Positions 24,878 to 36,180 of a DNA stretch of 64,000 nt are shown here, piece by piece. The position numbers and the translations under genes are program-made. A model generated the notes under the pieces. The model saw only the letters and a list, made by a program, of their open reading frames with translations, did no database searches and had not been told where the DNA came from. The stretch lies in the NCBI RefSeq assembly GCF_000241305.1, contig NZ_BAEH01000110.1, forward strand, positions 1-64,000, given 5' to 3'. Positions within the stretch are counted from its first letter, which is position 1. Each line of letters starts with the position of its first letter. This DNA comes from Gordonia effusa NBRC 100432 (lineage in GTDB: Bacteria; Actinomycetota; Actinomycetes; Mycobacteriales; Mycobacteriaceae).

Positions 24878-25959
24878 TGGCTACCCGTCGTCCCAACAAG
24901 GGCACCCCCGCGCGACCGGTACGCAAGCCGACGGTCGCCGGCCGTAAACGGACGAGCAGTGCCGCCGATGTCGCGGATACCGGCAAGGTTGAGGCGGTTG
25001 AGACGCCCAAACCGGTTGAGGCTGAGCCGATAAAGGCTAAGCCGGTCGAGACTGAGGCGGTTGAGGCCAAGCCGGTCGAAACCGAGCCCGTCGAAACCAA
25101 GCCGGTCGAAACCAAGCCCGTCGAAACCGAGCCCGTCGAAACCAAGCCGGTCGAAACTAGCCCCGTCCAGGCGCCGAAGACCTCTCTGACGAAACCCGAC
25201 GACGACTTCGTGTCCGTCGACGACGTGCCGCGCGATGCCGACGCGACGTCGGAGAGTATCGAAACCGTCTCTGCGACAACGGAATCCGGCGTCAAGGCCG
25301 ACTCGGATGCCGACACCGAGGCAGACCCGATCAAACCGTCCGGAAAATCCCGACGGCCGGTATCTCGGGTGTCGACGATCAAGGCGGGCGCGGCGTCGAA
25401 GGCCGAGCCCACGGTCGGACAGCAACAGCAGCAGGCGGCGCGCAAACGGTCGTCGTTGGTGGCAACGGTCGTTACCTGGCGGACGACGAAGATCGTGGCG
25501 GCGGTCGCGGTGCTCCTCGGCATTGTGGCCGCGATCCTGGCGTGGACACCGGGCGCGACGATCGGCGATAACAAGGCGTTCGTCGACAAGTCAGCGACCA
25601 CCGAGGTCCTGACGCAGGGACGTAACCGGTTATGCGCGCCCCTCGCTTACGAGGTCAAGGGTTATGACAAGTGGGTGCAGAACGGTCGCCTGGCGCTGAC
25701 CGGTCAGGCGCTCACCGAGTTCAACAAGACCGTCGAGACACAGCGGAGTGTGGTCGAACAGGCCAACTCGAGCACTCTGTGCCGAATCGACACCGTCGGC
25801 GTCCAGACGCTCTCGGGCGACCGCGCCGCGCTGATCGCCAGCCTGGTCCTCAGCCGCGATGTCAACGGCTCGGTGCTCGACAGTCAGGTCATCCGAATCC
25901 AGGCGGATATGGTCAAAAAGGGCGACAACTGGCTGATCGAGAACCTCGCGACGCTGTAA
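24877..25959 (+). CDS. Mce-associated protein with repetitive linker
   Basis: The 360-residue protein has a long cytosolic N-terminus, then one membrane helix (about residues 204-228, IVAAVAVLLGIVAAILAW). The exported Mas-type domain is related in pattern to the preceding gene. Residues about 45-95 form a tandem repeat of the five-residue unit KPVET/EPVET, encoded by repeated GTCGAAACC-like DNA. Basic residues plus the Pro/Glu/Val/Thr repeat suggest an extended spacer. Copy number in such DNA is prone to change by slippage. Confidence 0.83.
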   Translation: MATRRPNKGTPARPVRKPTVAGRKRTSSAADVADTGKVEAVETPKPVEAEPIKAKPVETEAVEAKPVETEPVETKPVETKPVETEPVETKPVETSPVQAPKTSLTKPDDDFVSVDDVPRDADATSESIETVSATTESGVKADSDADTEADPIKPSGKSRRPVSRVSTIKAGAASKAEPTVGQQQQQAARKRSSLVATVVTWRTTKIVAAVAVLLGIVAAILAWTPGATIGDNKAFVDKSATTEVLTQGRNRLCAPLAYEVKGYDKWVQNGRLALTGQALTEFNKTVETQRSVVEQANSSTLCRIDTVGVQTLSGDRAALIASLVLSRDVNGSVLDSQVIRIQADMVKKGDNWLIENLATL

Positions 25960-26303
25960 ATGAGCAGGGAATTTCGGTAAAAACTGCGCGTAGCGCTTGA
26001 CGCGGGGCGCTCGGGGGGCCACGCTATTGCCAGCGATGTGTTGGGTCCGCATCCGTTACCTCCGAGGCCGCCAGCCTGGGGTACACATTGATACGTAACG
26101 GGGCTTGGTGTTCCCGTCTATTTTCTGATATCGTTGGACGTTGCGCTGGCTGCCTCCTGTCCAAACTACCGATCCGCCACTTCCGGCCACTGTCGTGTGC
26201 TGCGAGATGTGTTTCGCCTTAGCAGGTTGCCACCAGCCAAACTGATGAGCTACGAGCGAGACGTTCGCAGCAGTAGACACCATAGTGTTTGGAAGGACGC
26301 ATC
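25960..26303 (+). promoter_or_regulatory. rpoB upstream region with candidate promoter
   Basis: The 344-nt gap holds no convincing gene. TTGGTG (26105-26110) and TATCGT (26129-26134) are spaced 18 nt and lie about 170 nt before rpoB, a plausible promoter with a long leader. TTGACG near 25998 is another -35 candidate without a good -10. I see no terminator between the Mce-associated genes and rpoB. Confidence 0.4.
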
Positions 26304-29300
26304 TTGGCACTCGACCGCCAGTCCACCTCAGCCACCATCCCCGGCGCGCCTACCCGCGCATCGTTCGCAAAGATCAGCGAACCTCTGCCCGTTCCCGGTT
26401 TGCTCGATTTGCAGCTGGATTCATTCCAGTGGCTGATCGGCTCGTCGGAGTGGAAGGCAAAGGCCGCAGCCCGCGGCGTCGACAACCCCACCGGTGGTCT
26501 CGAAGACATCCTGCACGAGCTGTCCCCGATCGAGGACTTCTCCGAGTCGATGTCACTGTCGTTCTCCGATCCACGCTTCGACGAGGTCAAAGCCTCCGTC
26601 GATGAGTGCAAGGACAAGGACATGACGTACGCGGCTCCGCTGTTCGTCACCGCCGAGTTCATCAACAACAACACCGGCGAGATCAAGTCGCAGACCGTCT
26701 TCATGGGCGACTTCCCGATCATGACCGACAAGGGCAGCTTCATCATCAACGGCACCGAGCGTGTCGTGGTGAGCCAGCTGGTGCGTAGCCCCGGCGTGTA
26801 CTTCGACGCCTCTATCGACAAGGCCACCGAGAAGACCCTGCATTCGGTCAAGGTCATTCCGGGCCGTGGCGCATGGCTGGAATTCGACGTCGACAAGCGC
26901 GACACCGTCGGTGTGCGCATCGACCGCAAGCGTCGTCAGCCGGTCACCGTGCTGCTCAAGGCGCTCGGCATGACCACCGAGGAGATCACCGAGCGTTTCG
27001 GTTTCTCCGAGATTATGATGTCGACCCTGGAGAAGGACAGCACCAGCAACCAGGACGAGGCGCTGCTCGAGGTCTACCGCAAGCTGCGTCCGGGCGAGCC
27101 GCCGACCAAGGAGTCGGCCGAGGCGCTGCTGGAGAACCTATTCTTCAAGGAGAAGCGTTACGACCTGGCCCGCGTTGGTCGGTACAAGGTCAACAAGAAG
27201 CTGGGTCTCACCGAGAACCCGATGAACGGACCGTCGGTGCTGACCACCGAGGACATCATCACCACGGTCGAGTACCTGGTCCGGCTGCACGACGCCGACC
27301 CGCATGTGCTGACCGAGATGACCGGCCCCGGTGGGGTATCGGTGCCCGTCGAGTCCGACGACATCGACCACTTCGGTAACCGTCGCCTGCGTACCGTCGG
27401 CGAGCTGATCCAGAATCAGATCCGCGTCGGCCTCTCGCGTATGGAACGTGTCGTGCGCGAGCGCATGACCACCCAGGACGTCGAGGCGATCACCCCGCAG
27501 ACCCTGATCAACATCCGTCCCGTCGTGGCGGCGATCAAGGAATTCTTCGGAACCAGCCAGCTGTCGCAGTTCATGGACCAGAACAACCCGCTGTCGGGTC
27601 TGACGCATAAGCGTCGCCTGTCCGCGCTCGGACCAGGTGGTCTGAGCCGTGAGCGCGCCGGCCTCGAAGTGCGCGACGTGCACCCGAGCCACTACGGCCG
27701 CATGTGTCCCATCGAGACTCCGGAAGGCCCGAATATCGGTCTGATCGGTGCGCTCTCGGTATACGCGCGGGTCAACCCGTTCGGCTTCATCGAAACGCCG
27801 TACCGCAAGGTCATCGACGGTGTGGTCTCCGACGAGATCGAGTACATGACCGCCGACGAAGAGGACCGTTACCTCATCGGCCAGGCCAACACGAACTACG
27901 ACGCCGACGGCACCATCACCGACGAGCGTGTTCTGGTTCGTAAGCGTGGCTCGGAGGTTGAGTTCGTCTCGTCGTCGGATGTCCAGTACATCGACGTCAG
28001 CCCGCGCCAGATGGTGTCGGTCGCGACCGCGATGATCCCGTTCCTCGAACACGACGACGCCAACCGTGCCCTGATGGGTGCCAACATGCAGCGTCAGGCG
28101 GTGCCGCTGGTCCGCAGCGAGTCGCCACTGGTCGGTACCGGCATGGAGCTACGTGCCGCGGTCGACGCCGGCGATGTCATCGTTTCCACGAAAACTGGTG
28201 TGGTAGAAGAGGTTTCGGCCGACTACATCACCGTCATGGATGACGACGGCACTCGCGAGACCTACCGGATGCGCAAGTTCGCGCGCTCGAACCACGGCAC
28301 CTGCGCCAACCAGCGTCCGATCGTGGACGAGGGTCAGCGCGTCGAGGCCGGCCAGGTGCTGGCCGACGGTCCGTGCACCGAAAACGGTGAGATGGCGCTG
28401 GGCAAGAACCTGCTCGTCGCGATCATGCCGTGGGAGGGCCACAACTACGAGGACGCCATCATCCTGAGCCAGCGGCTCGTGGAGGAAGACGTACTCACCT
28501 CGATCCACATCGAAGAGCATGAGATCGACGCCCGCGACACCAAGCTTGGTGCCGAGGAGATCACCCGGGATATCCCGAACGTCTCCGACGAGGTCCTCGC
28601 CGACCTCGACGAGCGCGGCATCGTGCGAATCGGTGCCGAGGTCCGCGACGGCGACGTTCTGGTCGGCAAGGTCACCCCGAAGGGCGAAACCGAGCTGACC
28701 CCGGAAGAGCGTCTGCTGCGTGCGATCTTCGGTGAGAAGGCTCGCGAGGTTCGCGACACGTCGCTGAAGGTGCCGCACGGTGAGACCGGCAAGGTCATCG
28801 GCGTGCGTGTGTTCAGCCGCGATGACGACGACGATCTGGCTCCCGGCGTCAACGAGCTCGTACGCGTGTACGTGGCTCAGAAGCGCAAGATCCAGGACGG
28901 CGACAAGCTGGCCGGCCGCCACGGCAACAAGGGTGTTATCGGCAAGATTCTCCCCGCGGAGGATATGCCGTTCCTGCCCGATGGCACGCCCGTCGACATC
29001 ATCCTGAACACCCACGGTGTCCCGCGTCGTATGAATATCGGCCAGATTCTGGAAACCCACCTCGGGTGGGTCGCCAAGGCCGGTTGGAATATCGACGTGG
29101 CCGCGGGTGTGCCCGACTGGGCGTCGAAGCTGCCCGAGGACATGTTCTCGGCCGAGCCCGACACCAACACGGCAACCCCGGTGTTCGACGGTGCCAGCGA
29201 CGACGAGCTGACCGGACTGCTGTCCTCGACGCTGCCCAACCGCGACGGCGACGTCATGGTCAACGGCGACGGCAAGGCCACGTTGTTCGACGGTCGCTCC

Positions 29301-29795
29301 GGCGAACCGTTCCCGTACCCGGTGTCGGTCGGCTACATGTACATCATCAAGCTGCATCACCTCGTCGACGACAAGATCCACGCTCGTTCGACCGGTCCGT
29401 ACTCGATGATCACCCAGCAGCCGCTCGGCGGTAAGGCCCAGTTCGGTGGCCAGCGCTTCGGTGAGATGGAGTGCTGGGCGATGCAGGCCTATGGTGCCGC
29501 CTACACGCTGCAGGAACTGTTGACGATCAAGTCCGACGACGTCGTCGGCCGCGTCAAGGTGTACGAAGCCATCGTCAAGGGCGAGAACATCCCGGAGCCG
29601 GGCATCCCCGAGTCGTTCAAGGTGCTGCTGAAGGAACTTCAGTCGCTCTGCCTGAACGTCGAGGTGCTGTCCTCCGACGGTGCCGCCATCACGATGGCCG
29701 ACAGCGACGACGAGGATCTGGAACGCGCAGCGGCCAACCTCGGCATCAACCTGTCGCGCAACGAGTCGGCCACCGTCGACGACCTCGCCAACTGA
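26304..29795 (+). CDS. rpoB: RNA polymerase beta subunit
   Basis: This is the catalytic beta subunit of RNA polymerase. TTG at 26304 is chosen because GGAAGGA stands six nt upstream and M. tuberculosis rpoB likewise begins with TTG and an ADSRQ-like N-terminus (here ALDRQ). A TTG at 26289 would lack a ribosome site. The protein has 1163 residues. The rifampicin-resistance region starts G416[12 protein letters not shown], with D425, H435 and S440 wild-type (equivalent to D435, H445, S450 of M. tuberculosis), so rifampicin sensitivity is expected. The C-terminus ends with the acidic [10 protein letters not shown] segment. Confidence 0.97.
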   Translation: MALDRQSTSATIPGAPTRASFAKISEPLPVPGLLDLQLDSFQWLIGSSEWKAKAAARGVDNPTGGLEDILHELSPIEDFSESMSLSFSDPRFDEVKASVDECKDKDMTYAAPLFVTAEFINNNTGEIKSQTVFMGDFPIMTDKGSFIINGTERVVVSQLVRSPGVYFDASIDKATEKTLHSVKVIPGRGAWLEFDVDKRDTVGVRIDRKRRQPVTVLLKALGMTTEEITERFGFSEIMMSTLEKDSTSNQDEALLEVYRKLRPGEPPTKESAEALLENLFFKEKRYDLARVGRYKVNKKLGLTENPMNGPSVLTTEDIITTVEYLVRLHDADPHVLTEMTGPGGVSVPVESDDIDHFGNRRLRTVGELIQNQIRVGLSRMERVVRERMTTQDVEAITPQTLINIRPVVAAIKEFFGTSQLSQFMDQNNPLSGLTHKRRLSALGPGGLSRERAGLEVRDVHPSHYGRMCPIETPEGPNIGLIGALSVYARVNPFGFIETPYRKVIDGVVSDEIEYMTADEEDRYLIGQANTNYDADGTITDERVLVRKRGSEVEFVSSSDVQYIDVSPRQMVSVATAMIPFLEHDDANRALMGANMQRQAVPLVRSESPLVGTGMELRAAVDAGDVIVSTKTGVVEEVSADYITVMDDDGTRETYRMRKFARSNHGTCANQRPIVDEGQRVEAGQVLADGPCTENGEMALGKNLLVAIMPWEGHNYEDAIILSQRLVEEDVLTSIHIEEHEIDARDTKLGAEEITRDIPNVSDEVLADLDERGIVRIGAEVRDGDVLVGKVTPKGETELTPEERLLRAIFGEKAREVRDTSLKVPHGETGKVIGVRVFSRDDDDDLAPGVNELVRVYVAQKRKIQDGDKLAGRHGNKGVIGKILPAEDMPFLPDGTPVDIILNTHGVPRRMNIGQILETHLGWVAKAGWNIDVAAGVPDWASKLPEDMFSAEPDTNTATPVFDGASDDELTGLLSSTLPNRDGDVMVNGDGKATLFDGRSGEPFPYPVSVGYMYIIKLHHLVDDKIHARSTGPYSMITQQPLGGKAQFGGQRFGEMECWAMQAYGAAYTLQELLTIKSDDVVGRVKVYEAIVKGENIPEPGIPESFKVLLKELQSLCLNVEVLSSDGAAITMADSDDEDLERAAANLGINLSRNESATVDDLAN

Positions 29796-29873
29796 TTGCG
29801 CGGGGGCCTTTACCGGCCCCCGTGCTCGCCACCAACTTTCTACTTTTCATAGAGTTCCTCAGGAAGGCATCGA

Positions 29874-32800
29874 GTGCTCGACGTCAACTTTTTCGACGAA
29901 CTGAAGATCGGTCTGGCTACGGCCGACGACATTCACAACTGGTCCTACGGCGAGGTCAAGAAGCCGGAGACCATCAACTACCGCACGCTCAAGCCAGAGA
30001 AGGACGGCCTGTTCTGCGAGAAGATCTTCGGACCTACTCGCGACTGGGAGTGCTACTGCGGTAAGTACAAGCGCGTCCGCTTCAAGGGCATCATCTGCGA
30101 GCGCTGCGGCGTCGAGGTCACTCGCGCCAAGGTGCGTCGTGAGCGGATGGGTCACATCGAGCTGGCCGCTTCGGTTACCCACATCTGGTACTTCAAGGGT
30201 GTCCCGTCCCGACTGGGTTACCTGCTCGACCTCGCGCCGAAGGATCTGGAAAAGATCATCTACTTCGCCGCGTATGTCATCACCACGGTCGACGACGAGC
30301 TGCGCCACAACGAGCTCTCGACGCTGCAGGCCGAGATGGAGGTCGAGAAGAAGACCGTCGCCGACCAGCGCGACGCCGACCTCAACGAGCGTCAGCAGAA
30401 GCTCGAAGCCGACCTGGCCGAGCTGGAGGCCGAGGGCGCCAAGGCCGACGCGAAGCGCAAGATTCGCGATGCCGGCGAGCGTGAGATGAAGCGCATGCGC
30501 GACGCCGCGCAGCGTGAGATCGACGCCCTGGAAAACCTCTGGGACACCTTCGTCAAGCTCAAGCCGCGCGACCTCATCATCGATGAGCGCGTTTACCGCG
30601 ACCTGCAGGATCGTTACGGTGAGTACTTCACCGGCGCGATGGGTGCCGAGTCGATCAAGAAGCTCCTGGAGACCTTCGACATCGACGCCGAGGCCGAACT
30701 GCTGCGCGAGACCATCCGTAGCGGCAAGGGCCAGAAAAAGCTGCGCGCGCTCAAGCGACTCAAGGTCGTGGCCGCGTTCCAGCAGTCGGGTAACTCCCCG
30801 CTGGGTATGGTCCTCGACGCCGTGCCGGTGATCCCGCCGGAGCTGCGCCCGATGGTTCAGCTCGACGGTGGCCGCTTCGCGACCTCGGACCTCAACGACC
30901 TCTACCGTCGTGTCATCAACCGCAACAACCGCCTCAAGCGACTGATCGATCTGGGTGCGCCCGAGATCATCGTGAACAACGAGAAGCGGATGCTGCAGGA
31001 GTCGGTCGACGCCCTGTTCGACAACGGTCGTCGTGGACGCCCGGTGACCGGACCGGGTAACCGCCCGCTCAAGTCGTTGAGCGATCTGCTCAAGGGCAAG
31101 CAGGGTCGATTCCGTCAGAACCTGCTGGGTAAGCGCGTCGACTACTCGGGCCGTTCGGTCATCGTCGTCGGTCCGCAGCTCAAGCTGCACCAGTGTGGTC
31201 TGCCCAAGCTGATGGCTCTGGAACTGTTCAAGCCGTTCGTGATGAAGCGTCTGGTCGATCTCAACCAGGCGCAAAACATCAAGTCGGCCAAGCGCATGGT
31301 CGAGCGTCAGCGCCCGGCCGTGTGGGATGTCCTCGAAGAGGTCATCGCCGAGCATCCGGTTCTGCTGAACCGTGCGCCTACCCTGCACCGCCTGGGCATC
31401 CAGGCCTTCGAGCCACAGCTCGTCGAGGGTAAGGCCATTCAGCTGCACCCGCTGGTGTGTGAGGCCTTCAACGCCGACTTCGACGGTGACCAGATGGCCG
31501 TGCACCTTCCGCTGAGCGCGGAGGCGCAGGCTGAGGCCCGCATCCTGATGCTGTCGTCGAATAACATCCTGTCGCCGGCGTCGGGCCGCCCGCTCGCTAT
31601 GCCGCGTCTGGATATGGTGACCGGCCTGTTCTACCTGACCTCCCAGAAGGATGGGAAGGTCGGCGAGTACACGGCCGCAACCAAGGACGACGTCGAGCGC
31701 GGTGTCTACAGCTCCCCGGCCGAGGCCATCATGGCCGTCGATCGCGGCGCGCTGACCGTGCAGTCCAAGATCAAGGTGCGGCTGACCGATCAGCGTCCGC
31801 CGGCCGACGTCGAGGCCGAGTTGTTCCCGGATGGCTGGAAGTTCGGTCAGCCGTGGGATGTCGAGACCACGCTTGGTCGGGTGCTCTTCAACGAGCTGCT
31901 GCCCGCCGAGTACCCGTTCGTCAACGAGCAGATGCCGAAGAAGCGTCAGGCCGTGATCATCAACGATCTGGCCGAGCGCTACCCGATGATCGTCGTGGCG
32001 CAGACCGTCGACAAGCTCAAGGACGTCGGCTTCTACTGGGCTACCCGGTCGGGTGTCACCGTCTCGATGGCCGACGTGCTCGTGCCGCCGGCCAAGGCGG
32101 AGATCCTCGAGCGTTACGAGGAGCGGGCCGACGGCTTGGAGCGCAAGTTCCAGCGTGGCGCCCTCACCCCGGACGAGCGTCGCGACGCATTGGTGGAGAT
32201 CTGGAAGCAGGCCACCGAAGAAGTCGGTAAGGCGATGGAGGAGTACTACCCCGAGGACAACCCGATCACGATGATCCCGAAGTCGGGTGCGACGGGCAAC
32301 ATGACCCAGGTTCGTAACCTGTCGGGCATGAAGGGTCTGGTGACCAACCCGAAGGGTGAGTTCATCCCGCGTCCGATCAAGTCCTCCTTCCGTGAGGGCC
32401 TGACCGTTGCGGAGTACTTCATCAACACGCACGGTGCCCGTAAGGGTCTGGCCGACACCGCGTTGCGTACCGCCGACTCGGGTTACCTGACCCGACGTCT
32501 GGTGGACGTCAGCCAGGACGTCATCGTTCGCGAGACCGACTGTGGCACCGAACGCGGCATCAACGTGCCACTGGGTGAGAAGCAGGCTGACGGTTCGATC
32601 ATCCGCGACGCGCATGTCGAGACTTCGGCGTACGCCCGCACCTTGGCCGCCGATGCGGTCGACGCCAGCGGAAACGTCGTCGTCGAGCGTGGTCATGACC
32701 TGGGCGATCCGGCCATCGAGGCACTGCTCGCAGCGGGTATCGACCATGTCAAGGTCCGTTCGGTCCTCACCTGCGGCACCGGCACCGGCGTCTGCGCCAT

Positions 32801-33830
32801 GTGCTACGGCCGTTCGATGGCGACCGGCAAGCTCGTCGATATCGGCGAGGCCGTCGGCATCATCGCGGCTCAGTCGATCGGTGAGCCCGGTACCCAGCTG
32901 ACGATGCGTACCTTCCACCAGGGTGGCGTCGGTGACGACATCACCGGTGGTCTGCCGCGTGTCCAGGAGCTGTTCGAGGCCCGTGTCCCCAAGGGCAAGG
33001 CCCCGATCGCCGAGGTCTCCGGCCGGATTCGTCTCGAGGACGACGATCGGTTCTACAAGATCACGATCATTCCCGACGACGGCTCGGACGAGGTTGTCTA
33101 CGACAAGATCTCCAAGCGTCAGCGTCTGCGTGTCTTCAAGCACGACGACGGCAGCGAGCGGCTGCTCGCCGACGGCGACCACGTCGAGGTCGGGCAGCAG
33201 CTCATGGAAGGTGCTGCCGATCCGCACGAGGTCCTGCGCGTGATGGGTCCCCGTCAGGTCCAGGTTCACCTGGTCAACGAGGTCCAGGAGGTCTACCGCA
33301 GCCAGGGTGTGTCGATCCACGACAAGCACATCGAGACCATCGTGCGTCAGATGCTGCGTCGCGTGACGATCATCGACTCCGGTGCCACCGAGTTCCTGCC
33401 CGGCTCGCTCACCGAGCGTGCCGAGTTCGAGGCGGCCAACCGTCAGGTCGTGTCCGAGGGCGGCGAGCCCGCGGCCGGACGTCCGGTGCTCATGGGTATC
33501 ACCAAGGCATCGCTCGCGACCGACTCGTGGTTGTCGGCGGCGTCGTTCCAGGAGACCACTCGTGTGCTTACCGATGCGGCCATCAACAGCCGCAGCGACA
33601 AGCTCATCGGTCTCAAGGAGAACGTCATCATCGGTAAGCTCATCCCGGCCGGTACCGGTATCAACCGCTACCGCAACATCCAGGTGCAGCCGACCGAAGA
33701 GGCTCGGGCAGCGGCGTACGCCGTCCCGAACTACGACGACACCTACTACAGCCCGGACGGCACCTTCGGTGCTCCGGCCGGCGCTGCGGTGCCGCTCGAC
33801 GACTACGGTTTCAGCAACGATTACCGCTAG
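29874..33830 (+). CDS. rpoC: RNA polymerase beta-prime subunit
   Basis: This is the beta-prime subunit forming the active site with beta. The GTG start has AGGAAGG seven nt upstream. The 1318-residue product has the zinc ligands C60, C62, C75 and C78 near the N-terminus. The absolutely conserved NADFDGD (533-539) has D535, D537 and D539 binding the catalytic magnesium. The trigger-loop region [20 protein letters not shown] follows. It follows rpoB after 78 nt with no terminator, so the two are co-transcribed. Confidence 0.98.
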   Translation: MLDVNFFDELKIGLATADDIHNWSYGEVKKPETINYRTLKPEKDGLFCEKIFGPTRDWECYCGKYKRVRFKGIICERCGVEVTRAKVRRERMGHIELAASVTHIWYFKGVPSRLGYLLDLAPKDLEKIIYFAAYVITTVDDELRHNELSTLQAEMEVEKKTVADQRDADLNERQQKLEADLAELEAEGAKADAKRKIRDAGEREMKRMRDAAQREIDALENLWDTFVKLKPRDLIIDERVYRDLQDRYGEYFTGAMGAESIKKLLETFDIDAEAELLRETIRSGKGQKKLRALKRLKVVAAFQQSGNSPLGMVLDAVPVIPPELRPMVQLDGGRFATSDLNDLYRRVINRNNRLKRLIDLGAPEIIVNNEKRMLQESVDALFDNGRRGRPVTGPGNRPLKSLSDLLKGKQGRFRQNLLGKRVDYSGRSVIVVGPQLKLHQCGLPKLMALELFKPFVMKRLVDLNQAQNIKSAKRMVERQRPAVWDVLEEVIAEHPVLLNRAPTLHRLGIQAFEPQLVEGKAIQLHPLVCEAFNADFDGDQMAVHLPLSAEAQAEARILMLSSNNILSPASGRPLAMPRLDMVTGLFYLTSQKDGKVGEYTAATKDDVERGVYSSPAEAIMAVDRGALTVQSKIKVRLTDQRPPADVEAELFPDGWKFGQPWDVETTLGRVLFNELLPAEYPFVNEQMPKKRQAVIINDLAERYPMIVVAQTVDKLKDVGFYWATRSGVTVSMADVLVPPAKAEILERYEERADGLERKFQRGALTPDERRDALVEIWKQATEEVGKAMEEYYPEDNPITMIPKSGATGNMTQVRNLSGMKGLVTNPKGEFIPRPIKSSFREGLTVAEYFINTHGARKGLADTALRTADSGYLTRRLVDVSQDVIVRETDCGTERGINVPLGEKQADGSIIRDAHVETSAYARTLAADAVDASGNVVVERGHDLGDPAIEALLAAGIDHVKVRSVLTCGTGTGVCAMCYGRSMATGKLVDIGEAVGIIAAQSIGEPGTQLTMRTFHQGGVGDDITGGLPRVQELFEARVPKGKAPIAEVSGRIRLEDDDRFYKITIIPDDGSDEVVYDKISKRQRLRVFKHDDGSERLLADGDHVEVGQQLMEGAADPHEVLRVMGPRQVQVHLVNEVQEVYRSQGVSIHDKHIETIVRQMLRRVTIIDSGATEFLPGSLTERAEFEAANRQVVSEGGEPAAGRPVLMGITKASLATDSWLSAASFQETTRVLTDAAINSRSDKLIGLKENVIIGKLIPAGTGINRYRNIQVQPTEEARAAAYAVPNYDDTYYSPDGTFGAPAGAAVPLDDYGFSNDYR

Positions 33831-33841
33831 TTTCTAGCTGA

Positions 33842-33878
33842 ACTCGGCCCCGACACCCATGTGGTGTCGGGGCCGAGT
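33842..33878 (+). terminator. rpoBC terminator
   Basis: A perfect 16-bp stem, ACTCGGCCCCGACACC with loop CATGT, starts 12 nt after the rpoC stop and is followed by CGCGTTT. The stability makes this a clear intrinsic terminator despite the short T-run. Confidence 0.85.
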
Positions 33879-33975
33879 CGCGTTTGGCGTTGATCTTGTG
33901 GGAGGGGACGGTCGGGAGGTTCGGCCGTGCTGCTAGCTTCATTGAGTATTCGCCAACCTAACGAGGGGGATTGCT

Positions 33976-35010
33976 ATGACCATGCGAGGCGTCGGAGGAG
34001 TCGGTGCGGTATTGCTCGCGGCCGGCCTGGTGGTGTCGGGCTGCGGTGGCGGGGACAAGGGGGACGAGTCGGCTGCTGGCGGTGGCGCGCTGAAAAGTGA
34101 CTGCAGCGTTGCCTACTCGACTGCGACCGCGGTTGCGGGACAGCTGGTTTCGTATCGCTCGATGGGTGACGCGAGCAAGTTGCCAGTCAGCGGCTCGGCG
34201 ATTAGCGGAGCCACGCTTCCGCTCATCAAGGACGCCAAGGTTCGCAAGATAGCCGACGAAGGTCAGGCGAACGCTAAGGCGTTCAACGACGCGCTCGCGA
34301 AGAATGACGCAACCGCACGCGACAAGGCGATCGTCGCCGCCAAGCCGATCTTCGCCCGGTATAAGGACGCGTGTTCGGGCGCCGTGGAGGAGGAAACGAA
34401 GAAGGCCTTCGGAATCCTCGATGAAGCGCTGGCCCCCGGTACTTTGCCCAAGCCGCTCGGTGGAGCTGCCGCACCGTCGGTATCGATCCCGACGTCCGTG
34501 GCGCCGTCGTCGAAGGCTAAGCCGAAGCTGCCAACGGTGACGAAGAAGGGGGCCACGGTCAAGGTCGGTCAGCCGGTCGTGTTCGTGATGGAGAAAGACG
34601 GTAAGAAGACCTACATCGAGCTCAAGGTGACCAGCATCGATAAAGCTTCCGACGACGACCTGAAGGGGGTCAGGAAGGACTCGCTGAAGGACACCAAGGC
34701 GGTGTACTTCGTGCGGGCCGAGGGCAAGGAGATCCACCCCGAGGGCATCGAGTGGGACATGAACGCACCATCGATCCATTCGTTGTACCCGGAGTTCGAG
34801 ATCGCCACCGCCGATGGCACCCAGTGGACCAAGATGATCATGATCGGTGACTTCGAGCCGTGCGAGGACAAGGACGACGATCTAGTCCGCAAATTCTGCA
34901 CGCCATTCGCGATTGGTTCGGGTTCGACTGACGTACGGGTTGCCGGTCTAACCGGTATCGAGACCGGAAAGACCGATTCGAAAGACCCGCTCTACATCTG
35001 GACCAAGTAG
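33976..35010 (+). CDS. Secreted lipoprotein of unknown function
   Basis: The 344-residue product has a type II signal ending in lipobox LVVSGC around residue 23, then a Gly/Asp-rich linker. Residues 40-150 form an Ala/Lys-rich helical region. A Pro/Ser-rich hinge leads to a second domain beginning KKGATVKVGQPVVFVMEKDG. Its pattern of beta strands recalls DUF4352-type exported domains, which is a loose resemblance only. It is anchored to the outer face of the cell membrane. It stands alone, between the rpoC terminator and a convergent gene. Confidence 0.75.
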   Translation: MTMRGVGGVGAVLLAAGLVVSGCGGGDKGDESAAGGGALKSDCSVAYSTATAVAGQLVSYRSMGDASKLPVSGSAISGATLPLIKDAKVRKIADEGQANAKAFNDALAKNDATARDKAIVAAKPIFARYKDACSGAVEEETKKAFGILDEALAPGTLPKPLGGAAAPSVSIPTSVAPSSKAKPKLPTVTKKGATVKVGQPVVFVMEKDGKKTYIELKVTSIDKASDDDLKGVRKDSLKDTKAVYFVRAEGKEIHPEGIEWDMNAPSIHSLYPEFEIATADGTQWTKMIMIGDFEPCEDKDDDLVRKFCTPFAIGSGSTDVRVAGLTGIETGKTDSKDPLYIWTK

Positions 35011-35016
35011 ACCCCC

Positions 35017-35113
35017 CCTCGCAAACCCGACCTACCTCGCAAACCCGACCCGGCAGGACATTCCCGACCCGAAAATGGTGTCGGGAATGTCCTGGCGAGT
35101 TGGGTTTGCGAGG
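35017..35113. terminator. Bidirectional nested hairpin terminator
   Basis: CAGGACATTCCCGAC (35054-35068) pairs perfectly with GTCGGGAATGTCCTG (35080-35094). Outside it, CCTCGCAAACCCGAC occurs twice in tandem on the left (from 35017 and from 35035) and can pair with TTGGGTTTGCGAGG on the right. It separates the plus-strand lipoprotein from the minus-strand aldolase and probably serves both. Confidence 0.75.
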
Positions 35114-35124
35114 CAGCGCGGGGG

Positions 35125-36180
35125 TTAGGACCCCAGTTCGGCCCGCACCAGCTCGACGAACCCGCGCACGTCTTCCTCGGTGGTATCCCATGAGCACATC
35201 CACCGCACCTCGCCGCGCGTCTCGTCCCAGAAATAGAACGGAACCTGCTTCATCAACCGCCGCGACACCTCGTGGGGCAGCGTTGCGAATACGGCATTGG
35301 CTTGCACGGTCTGGGTCACTTCGACGCCGGGCAGCTCGCGCACTGATTCGGCCAGCAGCGCCGCCATCGCGTTCGAGTGTCGCGCTACCCGGAGATACAG
35401 GTCGTCGTCGAACAATGCCAAGAACTGTGCGGCCATGAACCGCTGCTTAGATGTCAACTGCATCAACGTCTTTCGCAGATACTCGACGCCGCGTACCGCC
35501 TCGGTGTTGAGCACTACCACCAGCTCGGCGCCAAGCAATCCGCTCTTGGTGCCCCCGACGCTGAGCACATCGGCCCCGACGTCGACGGTCAATTCGCCCA
35601 ACCCGACGTCGAGATGCGCTGCCGCATTTGCCAATCGGGATCCATCGATATGCACCGACCACCCGCGGCCATGCGCGTAACTGGCCAACTCCGTCAATTC
35701 GGCGACCGAATACACCGTGCCCAACTCGGTCGCCTGTGCCACCGACAGCACGCGCGGCTGCGCCCAGTGCTCATCGCCCGCTCGGTCCGGAACCGCGGCC
35801 TCGATGGCGGTCGGCGTCACCTTTCCATCCGACGTCGGGACGGTGAACAGCTTCAGCCCGGATACCTTCTCCGGTGCGCCGCCTTCGTCGACGTGGATAT
35901 GCGCCGACTCCGCGCAGACAACCGCCTCCCACCGCTGTGTCATCGCCGACAGTGCGAGTACATTCGCGCCAGTTCCGTTGAATACCGGAAATGACTGTGC
36001 CGCAGGCGAAAAGAGTTCGCGCACTCGTCGTGTCAATGCTTCGGTGTACACATCCGCGCCGTAGGAGGACTGGTGCCCGACGTTCGCTACGCTGATGGCT
36101 TCGAGCACCTCGGGCAGTACGCCCGCGTAGTTGTCGCTCGCGAACCCGCGACGTTGTGTGTCGTGTAGCTGCTCGATCAT
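35125..36180 (-). CDS. ltaE: Threonine aldolase family PLP enzyme
   Basis: The 351-residue protein belongs to the beta-eliminating lyase/low-specificity L-threonine aldolase family, which cleaves threonine to glycine and acetaldehyde. ASDNYAGVLPEVLEAI at the start, the cofactor-binding HIDGSRLANAAAHL and SVGGTKSG with the Schiff-base lysine are visible. It overlaps the upstream DUF6421-like gene by 4 nt (ATGA), so the two are co-translated. The true substrate may differ from threonine given that partner. Confidence 0.85.
   Translation of the reverse strand: MIEQLHDTQRRGFASDNYAGVLPEVLEAISVANVGHQSSYGADVYTEALTRRVRELFSPAAQSFPVFNGTGANVLALSAMTQRWEAVVCAESAHIHVDEGGAPEKVSGLKLFTVPTSDGKVTPTAIEAAVPDRAGDEHWAQPRVLSVAQATELGTVYSVAELTELASYAHGRGWSVHIDGSRLANAAAHLDVGLGELTVDVGADVLSVGGTKSGLLGAELVVVLNTEAVRGVEYLRKTLMQLTSKQRFMAAQFLALFDDDLYLRVARHSNAMAALLAESVRELPGVEVTQTVQANAVFATLPHEVSRRLMKQVPFYFWDETRGEVRWMCSWDTTEEDVRGFVELVRAELGS

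Noticed and set aside
29859-33329. Antisense ORF of 1156 codons opposite rpoC
   Set aside because: A shadow frame of a highly biased, long gene. It has no ribosome site or recognisable domain, and the plus-strand rpoC is certain.
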